Source: DATADD01 sp036258675
Lineage (GTDB): Bacteria; Actinomycetota; CADDZG01; WHSQ01
Assembly (NCBI GenBank): GCA_036258675.1
Contig: DATADD010000111.1
Location: forward strand, 1 to 9,579
Reading direction: 5' to 3'
DNA: 9,579 bases
The notes beneath the pieces are model-generated. The model did not search any database, was not told where the DNA came from, and was given only the letters and a program-made list of their open reading frames with translations. Both the position numbers and the translations under genes were made by a program. Numbering within the stretch: position 1 is the first letter of the stretch; the number at the start of each line of letters is the position of its first letter. Shown piece by piece: positions 1-6,465 of this stretch.

Positions 1-5
1 GCCCG

Positions 6-141
6 CTCGTCGACAGGTCGGCTTGTGGCCTTGTCTTCTCGGCTCCTTGTGGATGTGTCTACGTGTCTATGTATCGATGACTCGATTTGGCCATGTGTCG
101 ATGTGTCGATGTGTCGTCACCACGATCTGTAGATATATCTA
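6..141. repeat. Degenerate tandem array of 17 octamers (8-bp period)
   Basis: Cut into 8-bp words from base 6, this stretch gives seventeen consecutive units in one register with no slip. By my count position 1 is a pyrimidine in 17/17, position 3 is T in 12, position 4 is G in 13, position 5 is T in 14, position 6 is C in 14, position 7 is G or T in 16, and position 8 is A in 12. The consensus is about YNTGTCKA. Exact adjacent copies of TGTGTCGA lie at 94-101 and 102-109. The array ends in a perfect 14-bp palindrome, GTAGATATATCTAC, at 129-142. It is much more AT-rich than its surroundings, has no plausible coding role and lies beyond the 3' end of der. The left end may continue outside the window. 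The function is unknown; a protein-binding array is the simplest reading. Confidence 0.85.
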
Positions 142-217
142 CGAACAGGCGCCTTGCCGTCACTTCCGCCGGGCCCGCGGTGGCCCTTTCCGGACGCAAC
201 GAGTCCAGGCGAGAAAA
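142..217. other. Spacer between der and the octamer array
   Basis: This is GC-rich non-coding sequence downstream of the der stop codon. The octamer phase is lost here. A short GGGCC/GGCCC inverted repeat at about 171-186 could form a 5-bp stem in the transcript leaving der, but there is no U-tract, so I do not call it a terminator. Nothing else is recognisable. Confidence 0.4.
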
Positions 218-1558
218 CTAACGCTCAACCTTATCCCTAGCTCTGCGGCGCCCCACCACGTTCACCGGGGTCCCGGCGAACGGCTCGCGCTCTCGGATGG
301 CGCGCTCGAGGTAGCGCGTGTACGAGGGCTCCAGCGCCGCGGTCGCGAACACCAGAAAGGTGGGAGGTGAGATAGAGGGTTGCGCCGCGTACAGGATCCG
401 CGCCGGGCGCCCGCCGCGCGCCCGGGGATGCGGCCGGCGGTCCTGGGCGCCGTGCACTATCTCGTTGACGAGGTGGGTGGGCAGTCGTCTCCGGTGCGAC
501 GCCACGGCCTCCTCGACGGCGGGGAGGACGCGGCCCAGCCCCCGGCCCGTGAGGGCCGAGATGCGCAGACGACGGGCCCACGGCACGAACCTCAAGCCAT
601 GGTCGAGGTCTCGCTCGAGGCGTGACCTGTCGCTCTCGGCGCCCGCGACCGCATCCCATTTGTTGAGACACACGACGCAGGCGCGCCCCTCGCCCACGAT
701 CGCCTCGGCGATCCGCTGATCGGGGCCGGTGAGCCCCGCCGCGGCGTCGATGACCAGGAGCGCCACGTCGACTCGCTCGAGGATGCGTCGAGAGCGCAGC
801 CAGCTGAAGTACTCGACCGGGTCCTGAACCCGCGTCCGGCGGCGGAGACCCGCCGTGTCGACGATCCGGAGCCTCCGGCCCCCGCCGAGGAGCACCCACG
901 AGTCGACCGGGTCGCGGGTCGTTCCCGGGCGCGCGTCTACGAGGGCGCGGGGCTCGCCCAGCAGCCCGTTGAGCAGAGACGACTTCCCCACGTTGGGGCG
1001 CCCGACGATCGCAGCCGATGCCCACGGGGAGGAGGGATCGGGGGCCTCCCTCTCCGGGAGCTCGTCGACGACGCGGTCGAGGAGGTCACCGGACCCCCGG
1101 CCGTGGAGGGCCGAGACGGGCGAGGGGTCGCCGAGACCGAGACCCCGGAACTCCCACGCCGCCGGCTCGTCGGAGGCGTCGTCGACCTTGTTCGCGGCCA
1201 CCAGAACGGCGACGCCGGCGCGCCGGAGGTCGCGCGCGAGCAGGGTGTCGTCGGACACGATGCCGACCGAGGCGTCCACGACCAGGAGCACGAGGTCCGC
1301 GGCCGCGATCGCGACCTCGGCCTGCTCGCGCACGTCCGCGTCGAGGCCCCGCTGGCCCGGTTCGAGGCCTCCCGTGTCGACCACCTCGAAGCGCCGCCCC
1401 GCCCACTCCGCGATCGCGGAGTGACGATCCCGTGTGACTCCCGGACGCTCCTCGACGATCGCATGCCGCCGCCGCAGGATCCGGTTGACGAGCGAGGACT
1501 TGCCGACGTTCGGTCGCCCCACGACGGCGACGATCGGAAGCCCCTCCTCAGCGCGCAC
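218..1558 (-). CDS. der: Ribosome-assembly GTPase Der (EngA)
   Basis: Der is a double-GTPase needed for maturation of the 50S ribosomal subunit; it acts in the cytoplasm on pre-ribosomes. The 446-residue product has both G domains. The first has GRPNVGKSS at 14-22, VTRD at 41-44, DTGG at 61-64 and NKVD at 123-126. The second has GRPNVGKSS at 185-193, TTRD at 213-216, DTAG at 234-237 and NKWD at 299-302. A C-terminal KH-like domain follows (about 355-440), with the typical PPTF...SYTRYLERAIRE...GTPV pattern. Length is normal for the family. I chose the GTG at 1558, which overlaps the cmk stop by 11 bp; longer readings run only through the cmk gene in another frame. A strong GAGGAGGGG lies inside codons 4-6, so a slightly later non-canonical start cannot be excluded. 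Its last codons are unusually AT-rich. It is the last gene of the operon. Confidence 0.96.
   Translation of the reverse strand: MRAEEGLPIVAVVGRPNVGKSSLVNRILRRRHAIVEERPGVTRDRHSAIAEWAGRRFEVVDTGGLEPGQRGLDADVREQAEVAIAAADLVLLVVDASVGIVSDDTLLARDLRRAGVAVLVAANKVDDASDEPAAWEFRGLGLGDPSPVSALHGRGSGDLLDRVVDELPEREAPDPSSPWASAAIVGRPNVGKSSLLNGLLGEPRALVDARPGTTRDPVDSWVLLGGGRRLRIVDTAGLRRRTRVQDPVEYFSWLRSRRILERVDVALLVIDAAAGLTGPDQRIAEAIVGEGRACVVCLNKWDAVAGAESDRSRLERDLDHGLRFVPWARRLRISALTGRGLGRVLPAVEEAVASHRRRLPTHLVNEIVHGAQDRRPHPRARGGRPARILYAAQPSISPPTFLVFATAALEPSYTRYLERAIREREPFAGTPVNVVGRRRARDKVER
1404..1423. repeat. 20-bp perfect palindrome inside der
   Basis: Bases 1404-1423 read identically on both strands, centred on GCGATCGC. 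The sequence encodes the H-S-A-I-A-E-W stretch just after the first switch I threonine of Der. An Ala-Ile-Ala codon run favours the central 8 bp, but symmetry extending to 20 bp is longer than expected by chance in a window of this size. No function can be assigned. Confidence 0.6.
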
Positions 1559-2198
1559 GCGCGCGCTCGAGCTCGAACAGGATGCGCCGCACGACGTCGT
1601 CGACGCCGAGGTCGGTCGTGTCCACGACGACGGCGTCGGGCGCGCGCGCCAGCGGAGACGCGGCGCGCGACGCGTCGATCTCGTCGCGCCGGGCGAGGGC
1701 TGCGGCCACATCCTCGCGCGTCGCGTCCGGCGTTCCCGTCTGGTCGAGCCGCCGCCGCGCCCTCTCGTCGAGGGTCGCGGTCAGGTACACCTTCAGGGCC
1801 GCGTCCGGAACCACCTGGGCGCCGATGTCGCGGCCTTCCATGACGACGTCGGATCTCTCCCCGATCGTCCGTTGACGTTCGACCAAGACGTCCCGAACCT
1901 CCCGGAGCGCGGCGACGCGGGGAGCCGCGCTGGTCACGGGCCCGGAGCGGATCTCGTCGGTGACGTCCGCCCCGTCGAGCCTGACCGTGCCGTCGTCCAC
2001 CTCGATCTCGGCCGCCCGCGCCACGCGCGCGACCGCGGCGCCGTCGCCGAGGTCGGTCCCCGCCCGGAGGGCCGCGAGCGCGACCGCTCGGTACATCGCC
2101 CCCGTGTCGAGATAGCTCCATCCGAGCGCTCTCGCGAGCGCGGCCGCAACCGTGCTCTTGCCCGCGCCGGCGGGGCCGTCGATCGCGATGACGCTCAC
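1548..2198 (-). CDS. cmk: Cytidylate kinase
   Basis: This enzyme phosphorylates CMP and dCMP to the diphosphates using ATP, in the cytoplasm. The 216-residue product starts with the P-loop IDGPAGAGKST (6-16), followed by YLDTGAMYRA (29-38), the nucleotide-binding stretch MEGRDIGAQVVPDA (120-133) and the C-terminal DTTDL (193-197); all are hallmarks of bacterial Cmk, and the length is normal. The chosen start is GTG at 2198. It shares a GTGA overlap with the aroA stop and has GAGGG seven bases upstream (2206-2210). A longer reading in this frame merely crosses aroA. The 3' end overlaps the der start by 11 bp. Translation is probably coupled with both neighbours. The aroA-cmk-der succession is common in bacteria. 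Confidence 0.96.
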   Translation of the reverse strand: MSVIAIDGPAGAGKSTVAAALARALGWSYLDTGAMYRAVALAALRAGTDLGDGAAVARVARAAEIEVDDGTVRLDGADVTDEIRSGPVTSAAPRVAALREVRDVLVERQRTIGERSDVVMEGRDIGAQVVPDAALKVYLTATLDERARRRLDQTGTPDATREDVAAALARRDEIDASRAASPLARAPDAVVVDTTDLGVDDVVRRILFELERARAR

Positions 2199-3520
2199 GA
2201 GCGCGCCCTCAGGGCGGCAACGACCTCGTCCCATCCCGGGAACGACGTTCCGACCGACCCCCATCCCCTTATGCGGACCTCGACGCCGGAGGCGAGCGCG
2301 GCGACCGCGAACGCCAGCGCGATGCGGTGGGCGCCGCGCGCGTCCACCACGCCGCCGTGGAGGCGAGTGGGGCCCGAGACCTCGAGCCCGTCGGCGCGGG
2401 CCTCCGCGCGCGCCCCGAGCCGCCGCAGGCCCGTCACGACCGCGTCGATCCGGTCGGACTCCTTGACGCGCAGCTCGGACGCACCGGTGAAACGGGTCCT
2501 GCCGTGTGCCTGGGTGGCGACGACGGCGAGGACGGGGATCTCGTCGATCAGCCGGGGCACCACGTCTGCTCCGACATCGACGCCGACGAGGCGCGACGCG
2601 CGCGCCCGGAGGGTCGCGACCGGCTCGCCGCCCGCGTCGTCCTCGTCCTCGAGGGCGATATCGGCGCCCATCTCCCGCAGCACCTCGATCGCCCCCGTGC
2701 GGGTGGGGTTGACGCCGACTGCCTCGATCGCGACGTCGGAGCCCGGGACGAGCGCGGCCGCCGCGAGGAGGAACGCGGCCGAGGAGGGGTCGCCGGGGAC
2801 GGAGCGGTCGCAGGCGCGGGGCTCCTGGCCTCCCGCGACGGCGACGCTGGGTCCGTCTCGGTCGACGACGACGCCGGCCGCGGTCAGCATCCGCTCCGTG
2901 TGGTCGCGGCTGGGACGGGGCTCGACCACCCGCGTCCTGCCCTCGGCCCGCAGGCCGGCCAGCAACAAGGCGGTCTTGACCTGCGCGCTCGCAACAGGGC
3001 TGCGCCACTCGATCGCGCGCAGCGGCCCCCCTCGCACCCACAGGGGGGCGTGGTGGCCCGCCCGCCTGCCGTCCACGGTCGCTCCCATGGCCCGCAGCGG
3101 CTCGACCACCCGCCCCATCGGGCGCCGGCGCAGCGTGGCGTCGCCGGTCAGCGCGGCGCCCCCGTGGATCGTGGCGCAGAGGCCCAGCACCGTCCGGAGC
3201 GTCGTCCCCGAGTTGCCCGCGTCGATCACGGTGGGAGGCTCGACGAGCTCGTCCCACCCGGGCGACTCCACGACGGCGGTGGCCGCGTCCGGGTCCATCG
3301 TGGCGCGGGCGCCGAGCCGGCCGATCGCGCGGGCGGTGGCGAGGACGTCGCGCCCCCGATTGATGCCCCGGACGACGCTTGCGCCGCGCGCGACGGCAGC
3401 GAGCAGGAGGGCCCGGTGCGAGATCGACTTGTCGCCGGGAACGCGCGCGGTTCCCACCAGGGGCGCGGGGGCCGGCGTCACGGTCCCCCCCGCCGCCGCG
3501 CCGGACCGTGGTGTCGACAT
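2195..3520 (-). CDS. aroA: 3-phosphoshikimate 1-carboxyvinyltransferase (EPSP synthase)
   Basis: AroA condenses shikimate-3-phosphate with phosphoenolpyruvate to give EPSP, the sixth step of the shikimate pathway. The 441-residue product shows VPGDKSISHRALLLAA (27-42), GNSGTTLR (102-109), the SRDHTERML phosphate-binding stretch (about 208-216), DEIPVLAV and KESDRIDAV. The glycine in GNSGT is kept, unlike the alanine of the CP4-type enzyme. The first ATG (3518-3520) lies at the centre of a 12-bp palindrome in an octamer repeat and has no good ribosome-binding site. A GTG at 3481 (residue 14) is preceded by a purine-rich run and would still keep the conserved core, so the true N-terminus is uncertain by 13 residues. 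The 3' end overlaps cmk by 4 bp. Downstream of tyrA, it supplies the chorismate branch used by AroH and TyrA. Confidence 0.95.
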   Translation of the reverse strand: MSTPRSGAAAGGTVTPAPAPLVGTARVPGDKSISHRALLLAAVARGASVVRGINRGRDVLATARAIGRLGARATMDPDAATAVVESPGWDELVEPPTVIDAGNSGTTLRTVLGLCATIHGGAALTGDATLRRRPMGRVVEPLRAMGATVDGRRAGHHAPLWVRGGPLRAIEWRSPVASAQVKTALLLAGLRAEGRTRVVEPRPSRDHTERMLTAAGVVVDRDGPSVAVAGGQEPRACDRSVPGDPSSAAFLLAAAALVPGSDVAIEAVGVNPTRTGAIEVLREMGADIALEDEDDAGGEPVATLRARASRLVGVDVGADVVPRLIDEIPVLAVVATQAHGRTRFTGASELRVKESDRIDAVVTGLRRLGARAEARADGLEVSGPTRLHGGVVDARGAHRIALAFAVAALASGVEVRIRGWGSVGTSFPGWDEVVAALRARS

Positions 3521-3533
3521 GTCGATATGTGGA
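3510..3533. repeat. Three octamer units at the tyrA/aroA junction
   Basis: Three 8-bp words in register (GGTGTCGA, CATGTCGA, TATGTGGA) match the consensus of the array at 6-141. They fill the entire gap between the tyrA stop (3534) and the first aroA start, and run a few codons into aroA. A perfect 12-bp palindrome, TCGACATGTCGA (3514-3525), contains the annotated aroA ATG. A protein bound here would cover that start codon region. Confidence 0.7.
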
Positions 3534-4643
3534 TCAAGGCAGCGCCTCCCGTGCGGGGTGGTAGCCGCGGGCCTCGAGCTCCGCGGCCAGCATCTCCGCG
3601 GCGCGCTCCCCCGCCACCACTAGCTCGAGCCGTCCGCGTCCTCCTTCGGGCGAGTGGACGATGCGGAGGTCCTCGATGTTGGCCCCGAGGCCGCCGGCGG
3701 CCGTCGTGACCTCGGCGAGGACGCCGGGCCGGTCGGGCACGAGCAGGGACAGCGTCACGGGCTCCGCCTCGATCCCCGGCTTGGCGAAGAGCTCCGCCCG
3801 TGCCCGTCGCGCCGACGCGAGGAACGCGCGCAGGTCCTCCCACCGACCCGCCTCCACGATGCCGGTCAGGGACGAGACCTTGGTTCCCAGCCGGGCGAGG
3901 GCCCCGAGGACGGCCTCCCGGTTGGCTCGGATGATCGTCACCCACAGGTCGGGGTCGCTTGCGGCGATGCGCGTGACGTCCCGGAAGCCGGGCCCGGCCA
4001 GGGACAGAAGCGCCCGCCTGTCCGCGTGGGAGGCGGTCAGGTCCACGAGCGCGCTCGCGGCCAGCTGAGGCAGGTGGCTGAGGGCGGCCACGAGGGTGTC
4101 GTGGGCCGCCGCGTCGACCGCCACCGGGGTCGCGCCCACGGCCTGGCCCATGGCGCTGACCCGGCTGTAGGCCCGCGACGAGGTGGCCCGGGTCGGGGTC
4201 AGGACCCACGCCGCCCCCTCGAACAGGGACGCGTCGGCGGCCCCGATCCCGTGGCGCTCCGAGCCCGCCATCGGGTGTCCGCCCACGAAGGCTCCCCCCA
4301 ACGCGGCCTCGCCCGCCGCGACCACGGCCTCCTTGGCGCTGCCGACGTCGGTGACGACCCCGTCCCGGGCGACGACGCGCGCGACGGCCTCGAGGACGGC
4401 CGGGATGCGGTCGACGGGCGCTGCCACGACCGTCAGGGGCGCCCCCCGCACGGCGGCCTCCAACGAGTCGCAGACCTCGGTGGCCGCGCCCCGTTCCCGC
4501 GCCGCCGCGGCGACCTCGGGGTCCGGGTCGTAGCCCCGTACGGAGATCCCGGGACGGGCCCGGCGCAGCGCGAGCCCGAGCGACCCCCCGATGAGCCCCG
4601 TGCCCACCACGGCCACGGGCCCTCGTATATCTAAAGCATCCAT
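3534..4643 (-). CDS. tyrA: Prephenate dehydrogenase with C-terminal ACT domain
   Basis: TyrA oxidatively decarboxylates prephenate to 4-hydroxyphenylpyruvate using NAD(P)+, committing flux to tyrosine. The 369-residue product has the Rossmann motif VVGTGLIGGSLGLAL (12-26), the catalytic-region motifs GGHPMAGSE (121-129) and SHLPQL (189-194), and an ACT domain (about 296-345, LSLLVPDRPGVLAEV) that in this family usually binds the end product tyrosine for feedback control. The ATG lies 13 bp after the aroH stop. Codons 2-7 (GAT GCT TTA GAT ATA CGA) all end in A or T, unlike the rest of the gene, because an AT-rich island runs through the start. A distant AAGG is the only ribosome-binding candidate. 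The gene sits directly behind the chorismate mutase that makes its substrate. Confidence 0.95.
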   Translation of the reverse strand: MDALDIRGPVAVVGTGLIGGSLGLALRRARPGISVRGYDPDPEVAAAARERGAATEVCDSLEAAVRGAPLTVVAAPVDRIPAVLEAVARVVARDGVVTDVGSAKEAVVAAGEAALGGAFVGGHPMAGSERHGIGAADASLFEGAAWVLTPTRATSSRAYSRVSAMGQAVGATPVAVDAAAHDTLVAALSHLPQLAASALVDLTASHADRRALLSLAGPGFRDVTRIAASDPDLWVTIIRANREAVLGALARLGTKVSSLTGIVEAGRWEDLRAFLASARRARAELFAKPGIEAEPVTLSLLVPDRPGVLAEVTTAAGGLGANIEDLRIVHSPEGGRGRLELVVAGERAAEMLAAELEARGYHPAREALP

Positions 4644-4654
4644 AGAGCTTTAGA
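4630..4654. promoter_or_regulatory. 8-bp inverted repeat spanning the tyrA start codon
   Basis: TCTAAAGC at 4630-4637 is repeated inverted as GCTTTAGA at 4647-4654, with 9 bp between. The tyrA ATG (4641-4643) falls in the intervening loop, and the arms lie on either side of it. In RNA this would be an 8-bp stem presenting the start codon in a loop; in DNA it could be a dimer-binding site. The surrounding AT-rich words resemble the octamer repeats, though the phase is less clear here. The symmetry is seen directly; the regulatory role is inference. Confidence 0.45.
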
Positions 4655-4656
4655 CC

Positions 4657-5079
4657 TTATTCGGGGAGGTCGGTGCGGAGCTGGCGGGCGTCGCCGAGAT
4701 AGACGTGGCGCAGCTCCGTCCGGTCCTTGCTCGTGTAGAGGTGCACGAGCACCCGGATGCAGCGCGGGATGGCGCCGGGGACGTCGATCTCGCGCGCGCA
4801 CAGCAGCGGGACGTCGGAGATGCCGATCCTGCGAGCGGCTGCCGCGGGGAACTCGGCGGTGAGATCCGGCGTCGCCGTGAAGGTCAGGCTGACGAGATCG
4901 CGCGATGTCGCGCCGTTGCGCTCGAGGAGCGCCGCGAGGAGCTCGGCCGTGCCCGCCACGATCCCCTCGGCGTCGTCGCGGTCGATCGTGATCGCCCCGC
5001 GCAGGGCCGCGAGGCGCTCCCGTCGCCGCCCCCCGGGCCCGCGTGCGGACCCCTCGTCCTCTTCTTGTCGAGCTATCAA
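4657..5079 (-). CDS. aroH: Chorismate mutase, AroH (monofunctional) type
   Basis: This enzyme rearranges chorismate to prephenate, feeding TyrA next door. The 140-residue reading matches the small trimeric AroH family rather than the helical AroQ type: LRGAIT (26-31), TATPDL, FPA, AREIDVPGAIPRCIRVL (95-111) and HVYLGDARQLRTDL (125-138). The expected active-site residues are present: R27, E97, R109 and Y127, corresponding to R7, E78, R90 and Y108 of the Bacillus enzyme. The only standard start in frame is TTG at 5077-5079, which gives about 20 residues more than the Bacillus protein. That TTG has no Shine-Dalgarno sequence and abuts a 14-bp palindrome in an octamer array, so the first ten codons are partly repeat DNA. 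A CTG at residue 26 is the only later alternative I see. The function is secure; the start is not. Confidence 0.9.
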   Translation of the reverse strand: MIARQEEDEGSARGPGGRRRERLAALRGAITIDRDDAEGIVAGTAELLAALLERNGATSRDLVSLTFTATPDLTAEFPAAAARRIGISDVPLLCAREIDVPGAIPRCIRVLVHLYTSKDRTELRHVYLGDARQLRTDLPE

Positions 5080-5103
5080 CTTGTCGACAAGTGGACGGAG
5101 TGG
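5064..5103. repeat. Octamer array over the aroH start
   Basis: Five 8-bp words in register begin at 5064. The first and third are both CTTGTCGA, and the fourth is CAAGTGGA. The third and fourth together create a perfect 14-bp palindrome, ACTTGTCGACAAGT (5079-5092). The TTG start of aroH overlaps the left end of that palindrome, and the first two units are inside the aroH reading frame. The unit type is the same as at 6-141. Confidence 0.75.
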
Positions 5104-5163
5104 TGGCGACGTTCCCCGGCGCCTGCACCGCGGTGGCCACGGCGCAGCTTCCGGTACGGTCGC
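5104..5163. other. GC-rich spacer between two octamer arrays
   Basis: This middle part of the rluB/aroH gap lacks octamer phasing. It holds a 10-bp palindrome, CACCGCGGTG, but no U-tract, promoter-like hexamer pair or reading frame of note. It is the longest true gap inside the operon (rluB stop 5190 to aroH start 5079), so aroH might have its own promoter here, but none is recognisable. Confidence 0.4.
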
Positions 5164-5187
5164 CTTGTCGACAAGTAGATGAGTCCC
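5164..5187. repeat. Octamer repeats behind the rluB stop
   Basis: Three in-register words (CTTGTCGA, CAAGTAGA, TGAGTCCC) follow the rluB stop codon within 3 bp in the direction of transcription. The first two form the 12-bp palindrome CTTGTCGACAAG (5164-5175), the same palindrome found at 5080-5091 and 9235-9246. Confidence 0.7.
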
Positions 5188-5189
5188 CC

Positions 5190-5906
5190 CTAGAGACCGC
5201 AGGCGCGGTAAACGGCCCTGACCTCCTCGGCCGTGAGGCGCCGGTACGTGCCCGGCCGAAGGCGCCCCAGCATAAGGGGGCCGATGGCCGTCCTCACGAG
5301 CCGGCCGGCGGGATGCCCCACGACCTCGAACATGCGTCTGACCTGCCGGTTCCGTCCCTCCCGGATCGTCACCTCGACGAGGCTCGAGCCCCCCGCGCGC
5401 GAGCGCAGCCGGACGCGGGCGGGCGCCGTGGGGCCGTCGTCCAGGTCCACGCCCCGGGCGAGGCGGCGCAGGGTCGATCTCGACACCTCACCCCGGGCCT
5501 CGACGAGGTAGGTCTTGGGGACGCCGAAGCGGGGGTGGGTCAGCCGATGGGTGAGCTCGCCGTCCGAGGTGAGAAGGAGCGCGCCCTCGGTGGCGACGTC
5601 GAGGCGGCCCACCGGCCACACGCGCTCGTCGCCGTGCCACAGGTCCATCACGGTCGGACGGCCGGCGGGGTCGGAGGCGGTCGTCACGACCCCCTCCGGC
5701 TTGTTCATGAGGTAGTGGACGAGGCCGGCGTCGAGGGGGACGCGCGAGCCATCCACCTCTACTACATCCTTAGATGGATCCACACGCTGGCCGAGGCGCG
5801 CGGGCTCGCCGTTGACGCGCACTCGCCCGGCGACGACGAGGGCCTCGACCGCGCGCCGGGAGCCGACCCCGGCGTGCGCGAGCACCTTCTGCAGGCGCTG
5901 CGCCAC
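5190..5906 (-). CDS. rluB: 23S rRNA pseudouridine synthase, RsuA/RluB/RluE family
   Basis: The enzyme isomerises a uridine to pseudouridine in large-subunit rRNA. The 238-residue product begins with an S4 RNA-binding domain (about 1-48, starting MAQRLQKVLAHAGVGSRRAVE). The catalytic domain has GRLDVATEGALLLTSDG (100-116), where D103 is the expected catalytic aspartate, then KTYLVEARGE (131-140) and GRNRQVRRM (184-192). Length and order fit RluB; the exact target base cannot be read from sequence, and RsuA or RluE specificity is possible. The GTG start lies one base after the scpB stop, so translation is probably coupled. Codons 43-52 (about 5751-5780) are strikingly AT-rich and look like the intergenic repeats. 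scpA-scpB-rluB is a widespread arrangement. Confidence 0.93.
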   Translation of the reverse strand: MAQRLQKVLAHAGVGSRRAVEALVVAGRVRVNGEPARLGQRVDPSKDVVEVDGSRVPLDAGLVHYLMNKPEGVVTTASDPAGRPTVMDLWHGDERVWPVGRLDVATEGALLLTSDGELTHRLTHPRFGVPKTYLVEARGEVSRSTLRRLARGVDLDDGPTAPARVRLRSRAGGSSLVEVTIREGRNRQVRRMFEVVGHPAGRLVRTAIGPLMLGRLRPGTYRRLTAEEVRAVYRACGL

Positions 5907-5907
5907 G

Positions 5908-6465
5908 TCAGGCGTTGGGCGAGAGACGCGCCTCCATCTCCTCGACGGCCTCGGCGTCGGGCATGAACCCGGCGAGGGGAGGAAGCTCGTCGAGGGACCC
6001 GAGGCCCATCCGCTCGAGGAACTCGTCGCTCACCGCCACGAGGGCCGCTCCCCCGGGACCCCTTCCCTGCTCCCGCACGAGGCCGCGCGCGATGAGCGTG
6101 CGCACGACGCCGTCGGAGTCGACGCCCCGCAGCTCGCCTATCTCGGCGCGGGCGATGGGGCCTCGGTAGGCGACGATCGCGAGCACCTCGAGCGCCGCGG
6201 CGGTCAGGCGCGCGTGGCGGTGTCCCGTGACGAACCGCTCCAGCCACGGCGCGCAGTCGGGGCTCGTGTACAGCCGCCACCCGACCGCGGTGCGGCGGAG
6301 GACGAACCCCCGATCGTCGGCTGCGTAGGACGCGGCGAGGTCCTCGAGGAGATCCCGCACCGCCCCCCGCGGCCTCTCGAGCACCTCGCCGATCAGCCCC
6401 TCGGGGACCGGCTCGTCCGCCAGCAGCAGGATGGCCTCGACGACCTTGCGGTCGGCAACGGTCAT
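5908..6465 (-). CDS. scpB: Segregation and condensation protein B
   Basis: ScpB binds the ScpA kleisin as a dimer and, with SMC, forms the condensin-like complex that compacts and separates sister chromosomes. The 185-residue product begins MTVADRKVVEAILLLADEPV, the usual ScpB opening, and carries two winged-helix regions (about 1-75 and 80-160), including the conserved LTAAALEVLAIVAYRGPIARAEI (87-109) and GVDSDGVVRTLIARGLV (114-130). Its length is normal. I chose ATG at 6465: it overlaps the scpA stop as ATGA and has a strong GGGAGG seven to eight bases upstream; a longer reading in this frame runs through scpA and is not real. The stop is one base from the rluB start. Confidence 0.95.
   Translation of the reverse strand: MTVADRKVVEAILLLADEPVPEGLIGEVLERPRGAVRDLLEDLAASYAADDRGFVLRRTAVGWRLYTSPDCAPWLERFVTGHRHARLTAAALEVLAIVAYRGPIARAEIGELRGVDSDGVVRTLIARGLVREQGRGPGGAALVAVSDEFLERMGLGSLDELPPLAGFMPDAEAVEEMEARLSPNA

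Noticed and set aside
6..141. CRISPR array
   Set aside because: Units are 8 bp with no 25-40 bp repeats or unique spacers, and no cas genes are present.
23..370. Plus-strand open frame over the octamer array
   Set aside because: The first half is translated repeat DNA and the second half is antisense to der. It has no domain and no ribosome-binding site.
1305..1312. GCGATCGC words (here, at 1410-1417 and at 7174-7181) resembling the cyanobacterial HIP1 element
   Set aside because: They fall in coding DNA and follow from Ala-Ile-Ala or similar codon runs (GCG ATC GCG) in a GC-rich genome. Frequency is not clearly above that expectation.
1434..3623. Very long plus-strand open frames opposite cmk and aroA (also 2327-3709 and 3654-4634)
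   Set aside because: They are antisense shadows produced by high GC content, with no recognisable domains and biased Arg/Pro/Ala/Ser composition.
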